A stretch of 64,000 nucleotides of DNA from Rhodocyclaceae bacterium (GCA_028713915.1 JAQTNK010000013.1:1-64000); one strand, 5' to 3'. Shown: positions 30,591 through 39,628, counted from the first letter of the stretch. The notes: generated from the letters alone by a model not told the origin. Made by a program: numbers and translations.

Positions 30591-33356
30591 TCACTGCCAG
30601 CCGAAGCGCCGCGTGTAGAACTTCTTCATCATTTGCGTCAGCACCATGTAGCCGGCGAGGATGGCGGCGAGGATCGGGAAATAGCCGAGCGGCAGCGCCT
30701 GCAGCTTGAAGTAGAGCGCAAACGGTCCCATCGGGATGGAAATGCCGATCGCCATGATCAGGCAAGTTGTCACCAGCAGGGCCGTGCCCGGACGGCTCTC
30801 GATGAAGGGAATCTTCTGCGTGCGGATCATGTGCACGACGAGCGTCTGGGTCATCAACCCTTCGATGAACCAGCCGGACTGGAACAGCGTCTGGTGCTCG
30901 GGCGAGTTCGCCTTGAAGACGAACCACATGACGCCGTAGGTGATGATGTCGAAGATCGAACTGACCGGGCCGAAGAACAGCATGAAGCGGCCGATGTCGG
31001 CGGGATTCCAGCGCTGCGGCAGCTTCACCAGTTCGTCGTCGACGTTGTCGAAGGGAATGGCGATCTGGGAAAAATCGTAGAGCAGGTTCTGCACCAGCAG
31101 ATGCATCGGCAGCATCGGCAGGAAAGGAATGAAGGCGCTCGCCACCAGCACCGAGAAGACGTTGCCGAAGTTCGAGCTGGCCGTCATCTTGATGTACTTG
31201 AGCATGTTGGCGAAGGTCTTGCGGCCCTCGATCACGCCTTCCTCCAGCACCATCAGGCTCTTTTCCAGCAGGATGATGTCGGCCGCTTCCTTGGCGATGT
31301 CCACCGCCGTGTCGACCGAGATGCCGATGTCGGCGGTGCGCAGCGCCGCCGCGTCGTTGATGCCGTCGCCCATGAAGCCGACGACGTGGCCGTTGGCCTT
31401 GAGCGTCCGCACGATGCGTTCCTTGTGGGACGGCGTCAGCTTGGCGAAGATGCTGTGCAGTTCCACCGCTTGGGCCAGTTCGGCGTCGCTCATGCGCTCG
31501 ACGTCGGCGCCGAGCAGCACGGTGTCCGTTTCCAGGCCCACTTCGCGGCAGATCTTCGCCGTCACCAGTTCGTTGTCGCCGGTCAGCACTTTCACCGCCA
31601 CGCCATGCCCGGCCAGCGCCATCAAGGCCGGTTCGGTGGATTCCTTGGGCGGATCGAGGAAGGCGACGTAGCCGACCAGCGTCAGGTCGGCCTCGTCGGC
31701 GATCGAATAGACTTCCTTGTCCGGCGGCATTTCCTTGGAGGCCACCGCCACCACGCGCAGGCCGTCCTCGTTGAGTTCGGCGGTGACGGCGCGGACGCGC
31801 GCCAGCAATTCCGGCGTCAGCGTTTCGTCGCCATCGCCGTGGCGAACGCGGCTGCAGATGCTGAGGATCTCATCGACGGCGCCCTTGCAGATCAGCTGGT
31901 GGTGCCGGTCGTGCTGGGCCACCACCACCGACATGCGCCGGCGCTGGAAGTCGAAAGGGACTTCGTCCACCTTGCGGAAGTTGACGGCCGGATTGAGCTC
32001 TCGCTGCACCTCGACATGCTCGAGCACGGCGACGTCGAGCAGGTTCTTGAGGCCCGTCTGGTAATAGCTGTTGAGGTAGGCGGACTCCAGCACGTCGTCG
32101 GAGTCCTCGCCCCAGATGTCGGTATGGCGGGCGAGAAAGATCTTGTCCTGGGTCAGCGTGCCGGTCTTGTCGGTGCACAGCACGTCCATGGCGCCGAAGT
32201 TCTGGATCGCGTCCAGGCGCTTGACGATGACCTTCTGGCGCGACAGGATCACGGCGCCCTTGGCCAACGTCGAGGTGACGATCATCGGCAGCATTTCCGG
32301 CGTCAGGCCGACGGCGACGGACATGGCGAAGAGGAAAGCTTCCGTCCAGTCGCCCTTGGTGAAGCCGTTGATGAACAGCACCAGCGGCGTCATCACGAAC
32401 ATGAAGCGGATCAGCAGCCAGGCCACCTTGTTCACGCCGGCCTGGAACTGGGTGGGCGTGCGGTCCGATGCCGTGACGCGCTGCGCCAGGGCGCCGAAAT
32501 AGGTGCGGTTGCCGGTGCTGACGACCACCGCCGTCGCCGAGCCGGAGACGACGTTGGTGCCCATGAACAGGATGTTCTCCAGTTCCAGCGCGTTCGACGT
32601 GTCGATCTCCCGCTGGCGGATGAACTTTTCCACCGGCAGCGATTCGCCGGTCATGGCGGCCTGGCTGACGAACAAGTCCTTGGCCGCGAGCACGCGGCAG
32701 TCGCCGGGAATCATGTCGCCGGCGGAGAGCACGACGAGATCGCCGGGAACGAGCTGCTTGATCGGCACTTCGGTCTTGCGCGGCTCTTTCGGGTGCAGTT
32801 GCACGTCGAAGAACTGGCGGGCTTCCTCCGCCGCGTCTTCGGCCAGATCGTGCCGGATGACGGTGGCGGTGTTGCTCACCATCGCCTTCAACTTGTCGGC
32901 GGCGCGATTGGACTTGCTCTCCTGCCAGAAGCGGATCATCACCGAGAGCACCACCATCGAGCCGATGACGATGGTCGCCTTCATGTCCTCGGTGACGTAG
33001 GAAATCACCGCCAGCAGCGTCAGCAGCAAGTCGAAGGGCGTCTTGTAGCAGTGCCAGAGATGCAGCCACCAGGCCGGCGGTTTTTCCTGCTCGATCTCGT
33101 TGAGGCCGAAGCGTTCCCGCGCGGCGTCCGCCTGCGCTTCGCTCAAGCCGTGAGGGTGGGAATCCAGCTGCCTGAGCAGCGCGTCGACGTCGCTCTTGGC
33201 GGCGGCGATCAGGGTCTGCGACAGGCTCGGCGGCACTTCGCGGCTGACGCCGGTCGCCGCCAGGCTGTCGAGCAGCAGCAGGCGGCGGAAGTGGCGGCCG
33301 ATGCCGCGGGTCCGAATGAAGCTGGCGAAGAACTCTTTCAGGATGGTGAAGTTCAT
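30591..33356 (-). CDS. mgtA: Magnesium-transporting P-type ATPase (MgtA/MgtB type)
   Basis: 921 residues from ATG 33356, chosen for the GGAGG at spacing about 7; a start 16 codons upstream has no ribosome site. P3B-type Mg2+ importer. N-domain helices, then TM pairs, the actuator motif TGES in AAMTGESLPVEKF, the phosphorylation site DKTGTLT in DVLCTDKTGTLTQ, the hinge GDGINDAAALRTADIGI, and the C-terminal six helices. The tail LTQMMKKFYTRRFGWQ matches MgtA. It imports Mg2+ into the cytoplasm under low Mg2+. No PhoPQ or MgtC gene is nearby; 5' leader control is possible in the 309-base upstream gap but I see no recognised riboswitch. Confidence 0.95.
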   Translation of the reverse strand: MNFTILKEFFASFIRTRGIGRHFRRLLLLDSLAATGVSREVPPSLSQTLIAAAKSDVDALLRQLDSHPHGLSEAQADAARERFGLNEIEQEKPPAWWLHLWHCYKTPFDLLLTLLAVISYVTEDMKATIVIGSMVVLSVMIRFWQESKSNRAADKLKAMVSNTATVIRHDLAEDAAEEARQFFDVQLHPKEPRKTEVPIKQLVPGDLVVLSAGDMIPGDCRVLAAKDLFVSQAAMTGESLPVEKFIRQREIDTSNALELENILFMGTNVVSGSATAVVVSTGNRTYFGALAQRVTASDRTPTQFQAGVNKVAWLLIRFMFVMTPLVLFINGFTKGDWTEAFLFAMSVAVGLTPEMLPMIVTSTLAKGAVILSRQKVIVKRLDAIQNFGAMDVLCTDKTGTLTQDKIFLARHTDIWGEDSDDVLESAYLNSYYQTGLKNLLDVAVLEHVEVQRELNPAVNFRKVDEVPFDFQRRRMSVVVAQHDRHHQLICKGAVDEILSICSRVRHGDGDETLTPELLARVRAVTAELNEDGLRVVAVASKEMPPDKEVYSIADEADLTLVGYVAFLDPPKESTEPALMALAGHGVAVKVLTGDNELVTAKICREVGLETDTVLLGADVERMSDAELAQAVELHSIFAKLTPSHKERIVRTLKANGHVVGFMGDGINDAAALRTADIGISVDTAVDIAKEAADIILLEKSLMVLEEGVIEGRKTFANMLKYIKMTASSNFGNVFSVLVASAFIPFLPMLPMHLLVQNLLYDFSQIAIPFDNVDDELVKLPQRWNPADIGRFMLFFGPVSSIFDIITYGVMWFVFKANSPEHQTLFQSGWFIEGLMTQTLVVHMIRTQKIPFIESRPGTALLVTTCLIMAIGISIPMGPFALYFKLQALPLGYFPILAAILAGYMVLTQMMKKFYTRRFGWQ

Positions 33357-33665
33357 GGTCCTGCCTCCGTGCAAGCGGCGGATGCCGACGTCGGGACCGT
33401 CCAAGCCGCGCGCGCCGGCGGCATGCCGGACGGCGCGATCAAGTAGTCTGGAACTGGCGCTGCGGCCGGACGACCGGCCGGCAATGCCGCTTCCCGCAAG
33501 CGGCGAGACAGCGGCAGCGGGCTGCGCTTATCTTGCCGAGAGCATTCCCGTCAGGGCGACGGGGCGTCTACTGTCACTCGAACAAGTACCCACTGAGGGT
33601 CTCCGCAGATGATGATGGGCGCGGATTTTAGGCCGCGACTTCCGCTACGTAAAGTAAAAGTTTTG
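33357..33665. other. Upstream region of mgtA, no gene
   Basis: 309 bases between mgtA and the hydrolase gene that precedes it on the minus strand. A small perfect hairpin (CCCGTC at 33547-33552 with GACGGG at 33558-33563) and the nearby pair ACCC/GGGT around 33591-33603 are the only structures seen. The 33640-33665 patch (AAAGTAAAAGTTTTGTTAC) is the most AT-rich and is the likely mgtA promoter or hydrolase terminator area. I cannot match it to an M-box or a known Mg2+ leader. Confidence 0.3.
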
Positions 33666-34634
33666 TTACAAGTGGGGTCGCTGCAGGCTGTCGAGCCAGA
33701 CTTCCAGTCCTTGGGCATTGAGCTCGATGTCGGGGCCGAAGAAATCGAGCGCCGCCTGGCCTTGCAAGGGCCAGTGCTGGCGGCTGGCCTCGGCCTCGAC
33801 GATGCCGGCGATGCCGTCCCTGATGCGCGCCTTGCGCCGTTCGCCGGCGTCCTTCTCGCGCCGCGCGAGTTCGACCTGCGCGTCGATCAGCCGGTGCAGG
33901 TCGGCCGCCAGGCGCGCGGTGTCGGTGGCCTGGCCGTAATGCGTGGCGTACACGGCCTGCGGCCCATACGACAGGATGCGGTCGATGGAGCGATGCAGCT
34001 GTTCGGGGTCGAACTGCGTCGGCGTCAAGGTCGGGAAGGCGTGGCGGCGGCCGGCGACGTCGAGTTCGCGGAAGATGAAGCCGAAGGTGTCGCCGGTGAA
34101 GAAATGTCCCGTGAGGCCGTCGCGGATGCAGACGTGATGGCGGGCATGGCCCGGCGTGTCGAGGAACAGCAGTTCGCGGCCGGCGAGATTCAGCGTCGCG
34201 CCGTCCGGTGTTTCGATGATGCGCTCCTTCGGCACCGGCAGGATGTCGCCGTACATGGCGCGCGCCTTGGCTTCGCCATAGACGGCATGGGTCGCCGTGG
34301 TGAGCATGGCCGGATCGATCATGTGGCGCGCGCCGCGCGGATGCACGGTGAGCTTCGCGTTGGGCAGTTCGCGCATCAGCAACCCGGCGCCGCCGGCGTG
34401 GTCGAGATGGACGTGGGTGAGGACGACGTAGTCGACCGCGGCGCGGGCAATGCCCAGCGCGGCCAGCGCCGCCAGGACGCGCGGCACGCCGGCATTGACG
34501 GCGGTGTCCACGAGCGCGGCGCGGCCGTCGTGCACGATCACATGCACGGCGTCGAGCTGCGGCCGGCCGAAGCCGGAGTCGATGGCGTAAATGTCGTGGC
34601 CGAAGTCGGAAAGGTGTGGGTTCATGAGCGTCAT
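33666..34634 (-). CDS. Metallo-beta-lactamase-fold hydrolase
   Basis: 322 residues. The zinc motif HVHLDHAGG (about 74) is complete, with further ligands in DTPGHARHHV (H), FFTGDTFG (D) and YATHYGQ (H). The C-terminal 100 residues are helical and acidic (ELARREKDAGERRKAR), a non-standard extension. This glyoxalase-II-like/alkyl-thioester hydrolase branch often accompanies acyl-CoA and ETF genes; a role in thioester or ester hydrolysis is inference. It overlaps no neighbour and is in the same orientation as TetR, 27 bases downstream of it, so the two are likely cotranscribed. Confidence 0.85.
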   Translation of the reverse strand: MTLMNPHLSDFGHDIYAIDSGFGRPQLDAVHVIVHDGRAALVDTAVNAGVPRVLAALAALGIARAAVDYVVLTHVHLDHAGGAGLLMRELPNAKLTVHPRGARHMIDPAMLTTATHAVYGEAKARAMYGDILPVPKERIIETPDGATLNLAGRELLFLDTPGHARHHVCIRDGLTGHFFTGDTFGFIFRELDVAGRRHAFPTLTPTQFDPEQLHRSIDRILSYGPQAVYATHYGQATDTARLAADLHRLIDAQVELARREKDAGERRKARIRDGIAGIVEAEASRQHWPLQGQAALDFFGPDIELNAQGLEVWLDSLQRPHL

Positions 34635-34661
34635 CGCTGCCGGAATATGCCGTACAACTGG

Positions 34662-35225
34662 CTATTGCGTGATGCGTTCCATGATCCAGCGCCGGGTCCG
34701 CGCCGCATCCATCGGAAACTTGCCGCATTGCATCATCGAGAAGCCGAAGACGTAGGCATAGAGAAGCACGCTGCGGGCCTTGGCTTCGGCGTCGGAAAGG
34801 CCCAGCGCGAGGAACAGGGTGCGCGTGCAGTCGAGTCGCGTCGCGTCGACGTCCTCGACGATGGCGGCGGTGGCCGCGTCTTGGCGCGCCCACATGCGGA
34901 TGGCGGCTTCGATGGCGATGCCCTTGCGGTTCTTGGCGGCGGCATAGACGTCGATGGTGTGGTGCAGCGCCGCCAGTTCCGCGCCGGCTTCGGCGGCGGT
35001 CTGCTTGCGGATGTCGCGGATGCGGCCTTCGCGCCAGGTGTCGAGCACGGCGTCGACGAGGTCGCGGCGGTCCTTGAAATGCCAGTAGAAGCTGCCCTTG
35101 GTGACGCCGAGCTTCTTCGCCAGCACCTCGACGCGCAAGCCGTCCATGCCGTCCGCGGCGACGACGTCGATGGCGCCGTGGATCCAGGCATTGCGGTCGA
35201 GGGCGATGCGCGGCGGTTTTTCCAT
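34662..35225 (-). CDS. TetR/AcrR family transcriptional regulator
   Basis: 187 residues from ATG 35225; an ATG at 35276 would place 17 residues over the operator and is rejected. The DNA-binding region (about 10-55) reads DRNAWIHGAIDVVAADGMDG, LRVEVLAKKLGVTKGSFYWH and FKDRRDLVDAVLDTW. The rest is a helical ligand pocket with no family-specific signature; the ligand may be an acyl-CoA, as the divergent genes are ETF and acyl-CoA dehydrogenase. Two matching 18-bp palindromic sites lie in the intergenic region, one overlapping its own start codon. Confidence 0.93.
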   Translation of the reverse strand: MEKPPRIALDRNAWIHGAIDVVAADGMDGLRVEVLAKKLGVTKGSFYWHFKDRRDLVDAVLDTWREGRIRDIRKQTAAEAGAELAALHHTIDVYAAAKNRKGIAIEAAIRMWARQDAATAAIVEDVDATRLDCTRTLFLALGLSDAEAKARSVLLYAYVFGFSMMQCGKFPMDAARTRRWIMERITQ

Positions 35226-35239
35226 ACGGTAGGGTATTG
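35222..35239. promoter_or_regulatory. TetR operator-like site O2
   Basis: CCATACGGTAGGGTATTG matches the reverse complement of the O1 site (35273-35290) at 14 of 18 positions, with the left half CCATACGGTA identical. It overlaps the TetR start codon and the -35 of the etfB promoter. Supports autoregulation of TetR and repression of etfB. Confidence 0.6.
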
Positions 35240-35265
35240 AAACGCAAGTTGGACTGGCGTAGTAT
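35237..35265 (+). promoter_or_regulatory. Predicted sigma-70 promoter for etfB
   Basis: TTGAAA at 35237-35242 and TAGTAT at 35260-35265, separated by exactly 17 bases, the best sigma-70 match in this gap. Transcription would begin near 35272, leaving about 65 bases before the TTG start of etfB. O1 covers the start region and O2 the -35, so bound TetR would block it. Confidence 0.5.
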
Positions 35266-35272
35266 AGCGCAA

Positions 35273-35290
35273 CCATACGATACCGTATGG
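35273..35290. promoter_or_regulatory. TetR operator-like palindrome O1
   Basis: CCATACGATACCGTATGG is an 18-bp near-perfect palindrome (one mismatched pair). Its size, symmetry and position between a TetR gene and a divergent catabolic operon are what TetR operators look like. Confidence 0.7.
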
Positions 35291-35336
35291 CCTGGAGTGG
35301 CCTAAACTATTTCGGATAAGTCAAAGGAGATTCCGC

Positions 35337-36086
35337 TTGAAAATCCTCGTACCCGTTAAGCGCGTGGTCGATTACAACGTCAAGGTGCGCGTCAAGGCCG
35401 ACGGCAGCGGCGTCGATCTCGCCAACGTCAAGATGTCCATGAATCCCTTCGACGAAATCGCCGTCGAAGAAGCGGTGCGCCTGAAGGAAGCCGGCGTCGC
35501 CAGCGAAGTGGTGGCCGTGTCCTGCGGGCTGGCGACGTGCCAGGAAACCCTGCGCACGGCCATGGCCATCGGCGCCGATCGCGCCATCCTGGTCGAAACC
35601 GATGCCGAATTGCAGCCGCTGGCCGTCGCCAAGCTGCTCAAGGCGCTCGTCGCCAAGGAAGCGCCGCAACTGGTGATCCTCGGCAAGCAGGCGATCGACG
35701 ACGACGCCAACCAGACCGGCCAGATGCTGGCTGCGCTGCTGGGCTGGCCGCAGGCGACCTTCGCTTCGAAAGTGGCGATCGCCGATGGCAAAGCCACGGT
35801 GACGCGCGAAGTCGACGGCGGCCTCGAGACGCTCGAACTGAAATTGCCGGCCGTGGTCACAACGGATTTACGCCTCAACGAGCCGCGCTATGCGACGCTG
35901 CCCAACATCATGAAGGCGAAGAAGAAGCCGCTCGACAACGTCAAGCCGGCCGACCTCGGCGTCGACGTCGCGCCGCGCCTGGCGACGCTCAAGGTCGTCG
36001 AGCCGCCCAAGCGCACGGCCGGCGTGCGCGTTGCCGACATCGCGCAACTGATCGACAAACTCAAGAACGAAGCGAAGGTGATCTGA
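35337..36086 (+). CDS. etfB: Electron transfer flavoprotein subunit beta
   Basis: 249 residues from TTG 35337, supported by AAAGGAGA 5-6 bases upstream. Begins [20 protein letters not shown], the canonical EtfB start, and carries [26 protein letters not shown]-like [20 protein letters not shown] (AMP-binding side) and [20 protein letters not shown] accepts electrons from acyl-CoA dehydrogenases and hands them to ETF:ubiquinone oxidoreductase. It heads etfB-etfA-(CbiM-like)-acyl-CoA dehydrogenase and is presumably under TetR control through the operators at 35222 and 35273. Confidence 0.96.
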   Translation: MKILVPVKRVVDYNVKVRVKADGSGVDLANVKMSMNPFDEIAVEEAVRLKEAGVASEVVAVSCGLATCQETLRTAMAIGADRAILVETDAELQPLAVAKLLKALVAKEAPQLVILGKQAIDDDANQTGQMLAALLGWPQATFASKVAIADGKATVTREVDGGLETLELKLPAVVTTDLRLNEPRYATLPNIMKAKKKPLDNVKPADLGVDVAPRLATLKVVEPPKRTAGVRVADIAQLIDKLKNEAKVI

Positions 36087-36089
36087 TGG

Positions 36090-36198
36090 CAGCAGCCCGC
36101 AGAGCCGCCTCAAGGGCGGCGCAGTCAACGAACCGGAGCCGCGCCGCGGCGAACCAATGTCACCCCCGCCTGGGCGGGGGGCGAGGGGTGGGGGACTT
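36090..36198 (+). repeat. Hairpin-rich spacer between etfB and etfA
   Basis: etfB and etfA usually lie within a few bases; here 112 bases intervene. GCCGCC and GGCGGC pair across TCAAG near 36103-36119, a CGCCGCGGCG palindrome lies near 36142-36151, and CCCCGCC pairs with GGCGGGG near 36165-36180, followed by GAGGGGTGGGGG just ahead of the etfA ATG. The last stem includes the likely ribosome site region, so it could limit EtfA translation. It resembles short dispersed palindromic units. Confidence 0.5.
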
Positions 36199-37131
36199 AT
36201 GATTCTCGTCATTGCCGAACACGACAACGCGAGCCTCAAGGCCGCCACCCTCAATGCCGTTGCCGCCGCCGCGAAGATCGGCGGCGAGATTCACGTGCTG
36301 GTCGCCGGCAGCGGCTGCGGCGCGGTCGCCGAAGCCGCTGCGAAGATTGCTGGGGTCGCCAAGGTGAAGCTCGCCGACGCCGCTCATTACGCCGACCAGA
36401 CCGCGGAGAACGTCGCCGCGCTGATCGTCGCGGCCCATGAGGCCGCCCCCTACAGCCACATCCTGGCGCCTTCGACCAGTCACGGCAAGAACACGCTGCC
36501 GCGCGTCGCTGCGCTGCTCGACGTGGCGCAGATCTCCGACATCGTCGCCGTCGAGTCCGCCGATACCTTCGTGCGCCCGATCTACGCCGGCAATGCGCTG
36601 GCGACGGTCAAGAGCGCCGACGCCGTCAAGGTCGTCACCGTGCGCACCACCGGCTTCGACGCCGCGGGGCAGGGCGGCAGCGCGGCGGTGGAAGCCATCG
36701 CCGCCGGACCCGACCTCGGCACCGCCAGGCTGGTGAGCCGCGAACTCACCAAGTCCGCACGCCCCGAGCTTGGCGCTGCCAAGATCATCGTCTCGGGCGG
36801 GCGCGGCCTCGGTTCCGGCGAGAACTACCACGCGCTGCTGGAGCCGCTCGCCGACAAGCTCGGCGCCGCGCTCGGCGCTTCGCGCGCGGCGGTGGATGCC
36901 GGCTTCGTGCCCAACGACTATCAGGTCGGGCAGACCGGCAAGATCGTCGCGCCGCAGCTCTACATCGCCATCGGCATCTCGGGGGCGATCCAGCACCTGG
37001 CCGGCATGAAGGATTCGAAGGTGATCGTCGCCATCAACAAGGATCCCGATGCGCCGATCTTCCAGGTGGCGGATTACGGCCTGGTGGCGGACTTGTTCGC
37101 CGCCGTGCCGGAACTTACCAACGCGGTCTGA
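36199..37131 (+). CDS. etfA: Electron transfer flavoprotein subunit alpha
   Basis: 310 residues from ATG 36199 ([20 protein letters not shown]), preceded by GTGGGGGA. The FAD-binding C-terminal domain is complete: [20 protein letters not shown], then [20 protein letters not shown] and [37 protein letters not shown]. These bind FAD and sit against EtfB. An earlier in-frame ATG at 36157 adds 14 Gly/Pro/Arg residues read from the hairpin spacer and is rejected. Confidence 0.96.
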   Translation: MILVIAEHDNASLKAATLNAVAAAAKIGGEIHVLVAGSGCGAVAEAAAKIAGVAKVKLADAAHYADQTAENVAALIVAAHEAAPYSHILAPSTSHGKNTLPRVAALLDVAQISDIVAVESADTFVRPIYAGNALATVKSADAVKVVTVRTTGFDAAGQGGSAAVEAIAAGPDLGTARLVSRELTKSARPELGAAKIIVSGGRGLGSGENYHALLEPLADKLGAALGASRAAVDAGFVPNDYQVGQTGKIVAPQLYIAIGISGAIQHLAGMKDSKVIVAINKDPDAPIFQVADYGLVADLFAAVPELTNAV

Positions 37132-37150
37132 CGGCGCGGCAGCAGGCATC

Positions 37151-37816
37151 ATGAACTACCCCGCAGGACTCTTCACCGATCCCTGGGCTTTCGGGGCGTT
37201 CGTGCCGCTCATCGCGATCTGGGCGTGGTGCCTGCGCACGGCGCCGTGGAAGCGCATCTTCGATCCGGTGCAGTCGAACGTCTGGCTCGGCGCCATCGTC
37301 GTGCTGCTGTTGATGTGGAGCATGAAGGCCGGCGCTTATCCCGGCCTCAACCTGCACCTGCTCGGGGCCACGGCATTTACGCTGATGTTCGGCCGCCAGT
37401 TGGCGATCCTCGGTCTTTCCGTGGTGATGGCGGCGGTGACGTTCAACGGCGGCGCCGGCTGGGAGCCGTATGCGCTCAACGTGCTGGTGACGGCGGTATT
37501 CCCCTGCGTCTTCGCGGACGTGCTGCTGCGCATCGTCGAGCGCTACCTGCCGCAGAACTTCTTTATCTATGTCTTCGTCTCCGCGTTCTTCGGCGCGGCG
37601 CTGGCGGTGGTGTCGACGGGCCTGTTGTCGACGCTGCTGCTGTGGCTGGCGGGCGTCTATCCGGCGCAGCTGCTGTTCTCCGAGTACTTCCCTTTCTACA
37701 TCCTGCTGGGCTTCGCCGAAGCCTGGCTCAACGGCGCGGCCATCACGCTGATGGTCGTGTATTACCCGCATTGGGTCGGCAGCTTCGACGACCGCCGCTA
37801 TCTCAACAACAAATAA
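37151..37816 (+). CDS. CbiM-like integral membrane protein (ECF-type permease family)
   Basis: 221 residues, six or seven hydrophobic helices: PWAFGAFVPLIAIWAWCLRT, NVWLGAIVVLLLMWSMKAGA, LHLLGATAFTLMFGRQLAIL, LSVVMAAVTFNGGAGWEPYA (then LNVLVTAVFPCVFADV), FFGAALAVVSTGLLSTLLLW and FYILLGFAEAWLNGAAITLM. The GAGWEPYALNVL and EAWLNGAAITL segments match the CbiM/energy-coupling-factor permease family. The N-terminal metal-coordinating M-H-x motif of cobalt/nickel CbiM is missing (MNYPAGLFTD instead), so metal uptake is not supported. It lies 19 bases after etfA and 18 before the acyl-CoA dehydrogenase gene, so it is part of that operon. No CbiN, CbiQ or CbiO is nearby. Confidence 0.75.
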   Translation: MNYPAGLFTDPWAFGAFVPLIAIWAWCLRTAPWKRIFDPVQSNVWLGAIVVLLLMWSMKAGAYPGLNLHLLGATAFTLMFGRQLAILGLSVVMAAVTFNGGAGWEPYALNVLVTAVFPCVFADVLLRIVERYLPQNFFIYVFVSAFFGAALAVVSTGLLSTLLLWLAGVYPAQLLFSEYFPFYILLGFAEAWLNGAAITLMVVYYPHWVGSFDDRRYLNNK

Positions 37817-37834
37817 TTCTGGAGTGCGAGAACC

Positions 37835-39628
37835 ATGAGCAATTACATTGCCCCGGTGAAGGACATGCTGTTTGTCTTGAACGAGCTGGCCGGCCTCGAC
37901 AAGGTCGCGCAACTGCCCGGCTACGAGGAAGCCGCGCCCGACGTCGTCGAAGCCATTCTCGACGAAGCCGGCAAGTTCGCCGGCGCAGTGCTGGCGCCGC
38001 TCAATTTCAGCGGCGACCAGGAAGGCGCCCGCTGGCATGACAAGCAGGTAACCATGCCGGCCGGCTTCAAGGAAGCCTACCAGCAGTTTGCCGAGAGCGG
38101 CTGGACGGCGCTCGACTGCCATCCCGAGTACGGCGGCCAGGGCCTGCCGCGCGTCGTCTCGGCCGCCGTGCGCGAGATGTGGAAAGCCTCGAACATGGCC
38201 TTCTCGCTGTGCCCGCTGCTGACCAACGGCGCCATCGAAGCGCTCGAACTGTGCGGCACGCCGGCGCAGAAGCAGACCTACCTGCCGAACATGATCGCCG
38301 GCAAGTGGACCGGCACCATGAACCTCACCGAGCCGCAGGCCGGCTCCGACCTCGCCGCCATCCGCACGCGCGCCGAGCCGCAGGGCGACGGCACCTACAA
38401 GATTTTCGGCCAGAAGATATTCATCACCTACGGCGAGCACGACATGGCCGAGAACATCGTCCACCTCGTGCTGGCGCGGCTGCCGGACGCGCCCGAAGGC
38501 GTCAAGGGCATTTCGCTCTTCGTCGTGCCGAAGTACCTGGTCAATGCCGACGGCAGCCTGGGCGCGCGCAACGATGCCTACTGCGTTTCCATCGAGCACA
38601 AGCTGGGCATCCACGCCAGCCCGACGGCGGTCATGGCCTTCGGCGACAACGGCGGCGCCCTCGGCACGCTGGTCGGCAAGGCCAACGAAGGCTTGAAGTA
38701 CATGTTCGTCATGATGAACGCCGCGCGCTATGCGGTCGGCCTCGAAGGCCTGGCGCTCTCCGAGCGCGCCTACCAGCATGCGCTCGCCTATGCGCGCGAG
38801 CGCGTGCAGGGCCGCGCCATCGAAGGCTCCGTCGCGCCGGTCGCCATCGTCCATCATCCCGACATCCGCCGCATGCTGATGACCATGAAGGCGCAGATCG
38901 AGGCGATGCGCGCCCTCGCCTACGTGGTCGCGGCGGCGCATGACGCGGCGATGCGGCATCCGCAAGAAGAGGAGCGCCAGCGCAACCAGGCTTTCGTCGA
39001 CCTGATGATTCCGGTGGTCAAGGGCTGGCTCACCGAGACCGGCAACGAGATCGCCTATCTCGGCGTGCAGATCCACGGCGGCATGGGCTTCATCGAGGAA
39101 ACCGGCGCCGCGCAGCACATGCGCGATGCGCGCATCACGACGATCTACGAAGGCACTACCGGCATTCAGGCCAACGACCTCATCGGCCGCAAGATTGCGC
39201 GCGAGGGCGGCGCGACCTTGAAGACCGTGCTTGGCATGATGCAGCAGACGCTCGACGAACTGGCCAGGCAGTCGACAGCCGAGTTCGCCGCCATCCGCAC
39301 TGGCCTGGCGCGCGGCGTCGGCGCGGTGACCGAGGCGGGCAGCTACGTCGCCACGCAGTACGGCAGCGACGTGCGTGCCGTCGCCGCGGGCGCCGTGCCT
39401 TTCCTCAAGCTGCTGGGCATCGTCGCCGGCGGCTGGATGATGGCGCGCGCGGCGCTGGCGGCGCAGGGCAAGATCGCGGCGGGCGACGGCGACCCGTTCT
39501 TCCCGGCCAAGATCGCCACCGCGCGCTTCTTCGCCGACCACCTGCTGGCGCAGGCGCCGGGACTCGCGCAGGTCGTCGTGAACGGCGGCGCCGCGGTGCT
39601 CGCCATTCCCGAGGAGATGCTCGGCTGA
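37835..39628 (+). CDS. Acyl-CoA dehydrogenase, ~600-residue DmdC-like type
   Basis: 597 residues, the long form with a C-terminal DUF-like extension found in DmdC and related dehydrogenases. Flavin-contacting GTMNLTEPQAGSDLAAIRTR (about 165), FGQKIFITYGEHDMAENIVH, and the catalytic glutamate in ITTIYEGTTGIQANDLIGRK (about 436) are intact. The C-terminal 140 residues (GGATLKTVLGMMQQTLDELA onward) are helical. It oxidises an acyl-CoA and passes electrons to the ETF encoded upstream. A methylthiopropionyl- or medium-chain substrate would fit; specificity is inference. Confidence 0.94.
   Translation: MSNYIAPVKDMLFVLNELAGLDKVAQLPGYEEAAPDVVEAILDEAGKFAGAVLAPLNFSGDQEGARWHDKQVTMPAGFKEAYQQFAESGWTALDCHPEYGGQGLPRVVSAAVREMWKASNMAFSLCPLLTNGAIEALELCGTPAQKQTYLPNMIAGKWTGTMNLTEPQAGSDLAAIRTRAEPQGDGTYKIFGQKIFITYGEHDMAENIVHLVLARLPDAPEGVKGISLFVVPKYLVNADGSLGARNDAYCVSIEHKLGIHASPTAVMAFGDNGGALGTLVGKANEGLKYMFVMMNAARYAVGLEGLALSERAYQHALAYARERVQGRAIEGSVAPVAIVHHPDIRRMLMTMKAQIEAMRALAYVVAAAHDAAMRHPQEEERQRNQAFVDLMIPVVKGWLTETGNEIAYLGVQIHGGMGFIEETGAAQHMRDARITTIYEGTTGIQANDLIGRKIAREGGATLKTVLGMMQQTLDELARQSTAEFAAIRTGLARGVGAVTEAGSYVATQYGSDVRAVAAGAVPFLKLLGIVAGGWMMARAALAAQGKIAAGDGDPFFPAKIATARFFADHLLAQAPGLAQVVVNGGAAVLAIPEEMLG

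Noticed and set aside
30102-33446. 1114-codon plus-strand frame opposite the kinase and mgtA
   Set aside because: Runs antisense through two well-supported genes; residue use typical of shadow frames.
33357-33665. Mg2+-sensing riboswitch upstream of mgtA
   Set aside because: Two small stems exist but nothing matches M-box or known mgtA leaders.
36157-36198. Longer EtfA starting at 36157
   Set aside because: Extra residues are translated from the hairpin spacer and lack homology to the EtfA N-terminus.
37151-37816. Cobalt/nickel transporter CbiM
   Set aside because: The fold fits but the N-terminal metal-binding motif is missing and no CbiNQO genes are present; only family similarity is called.
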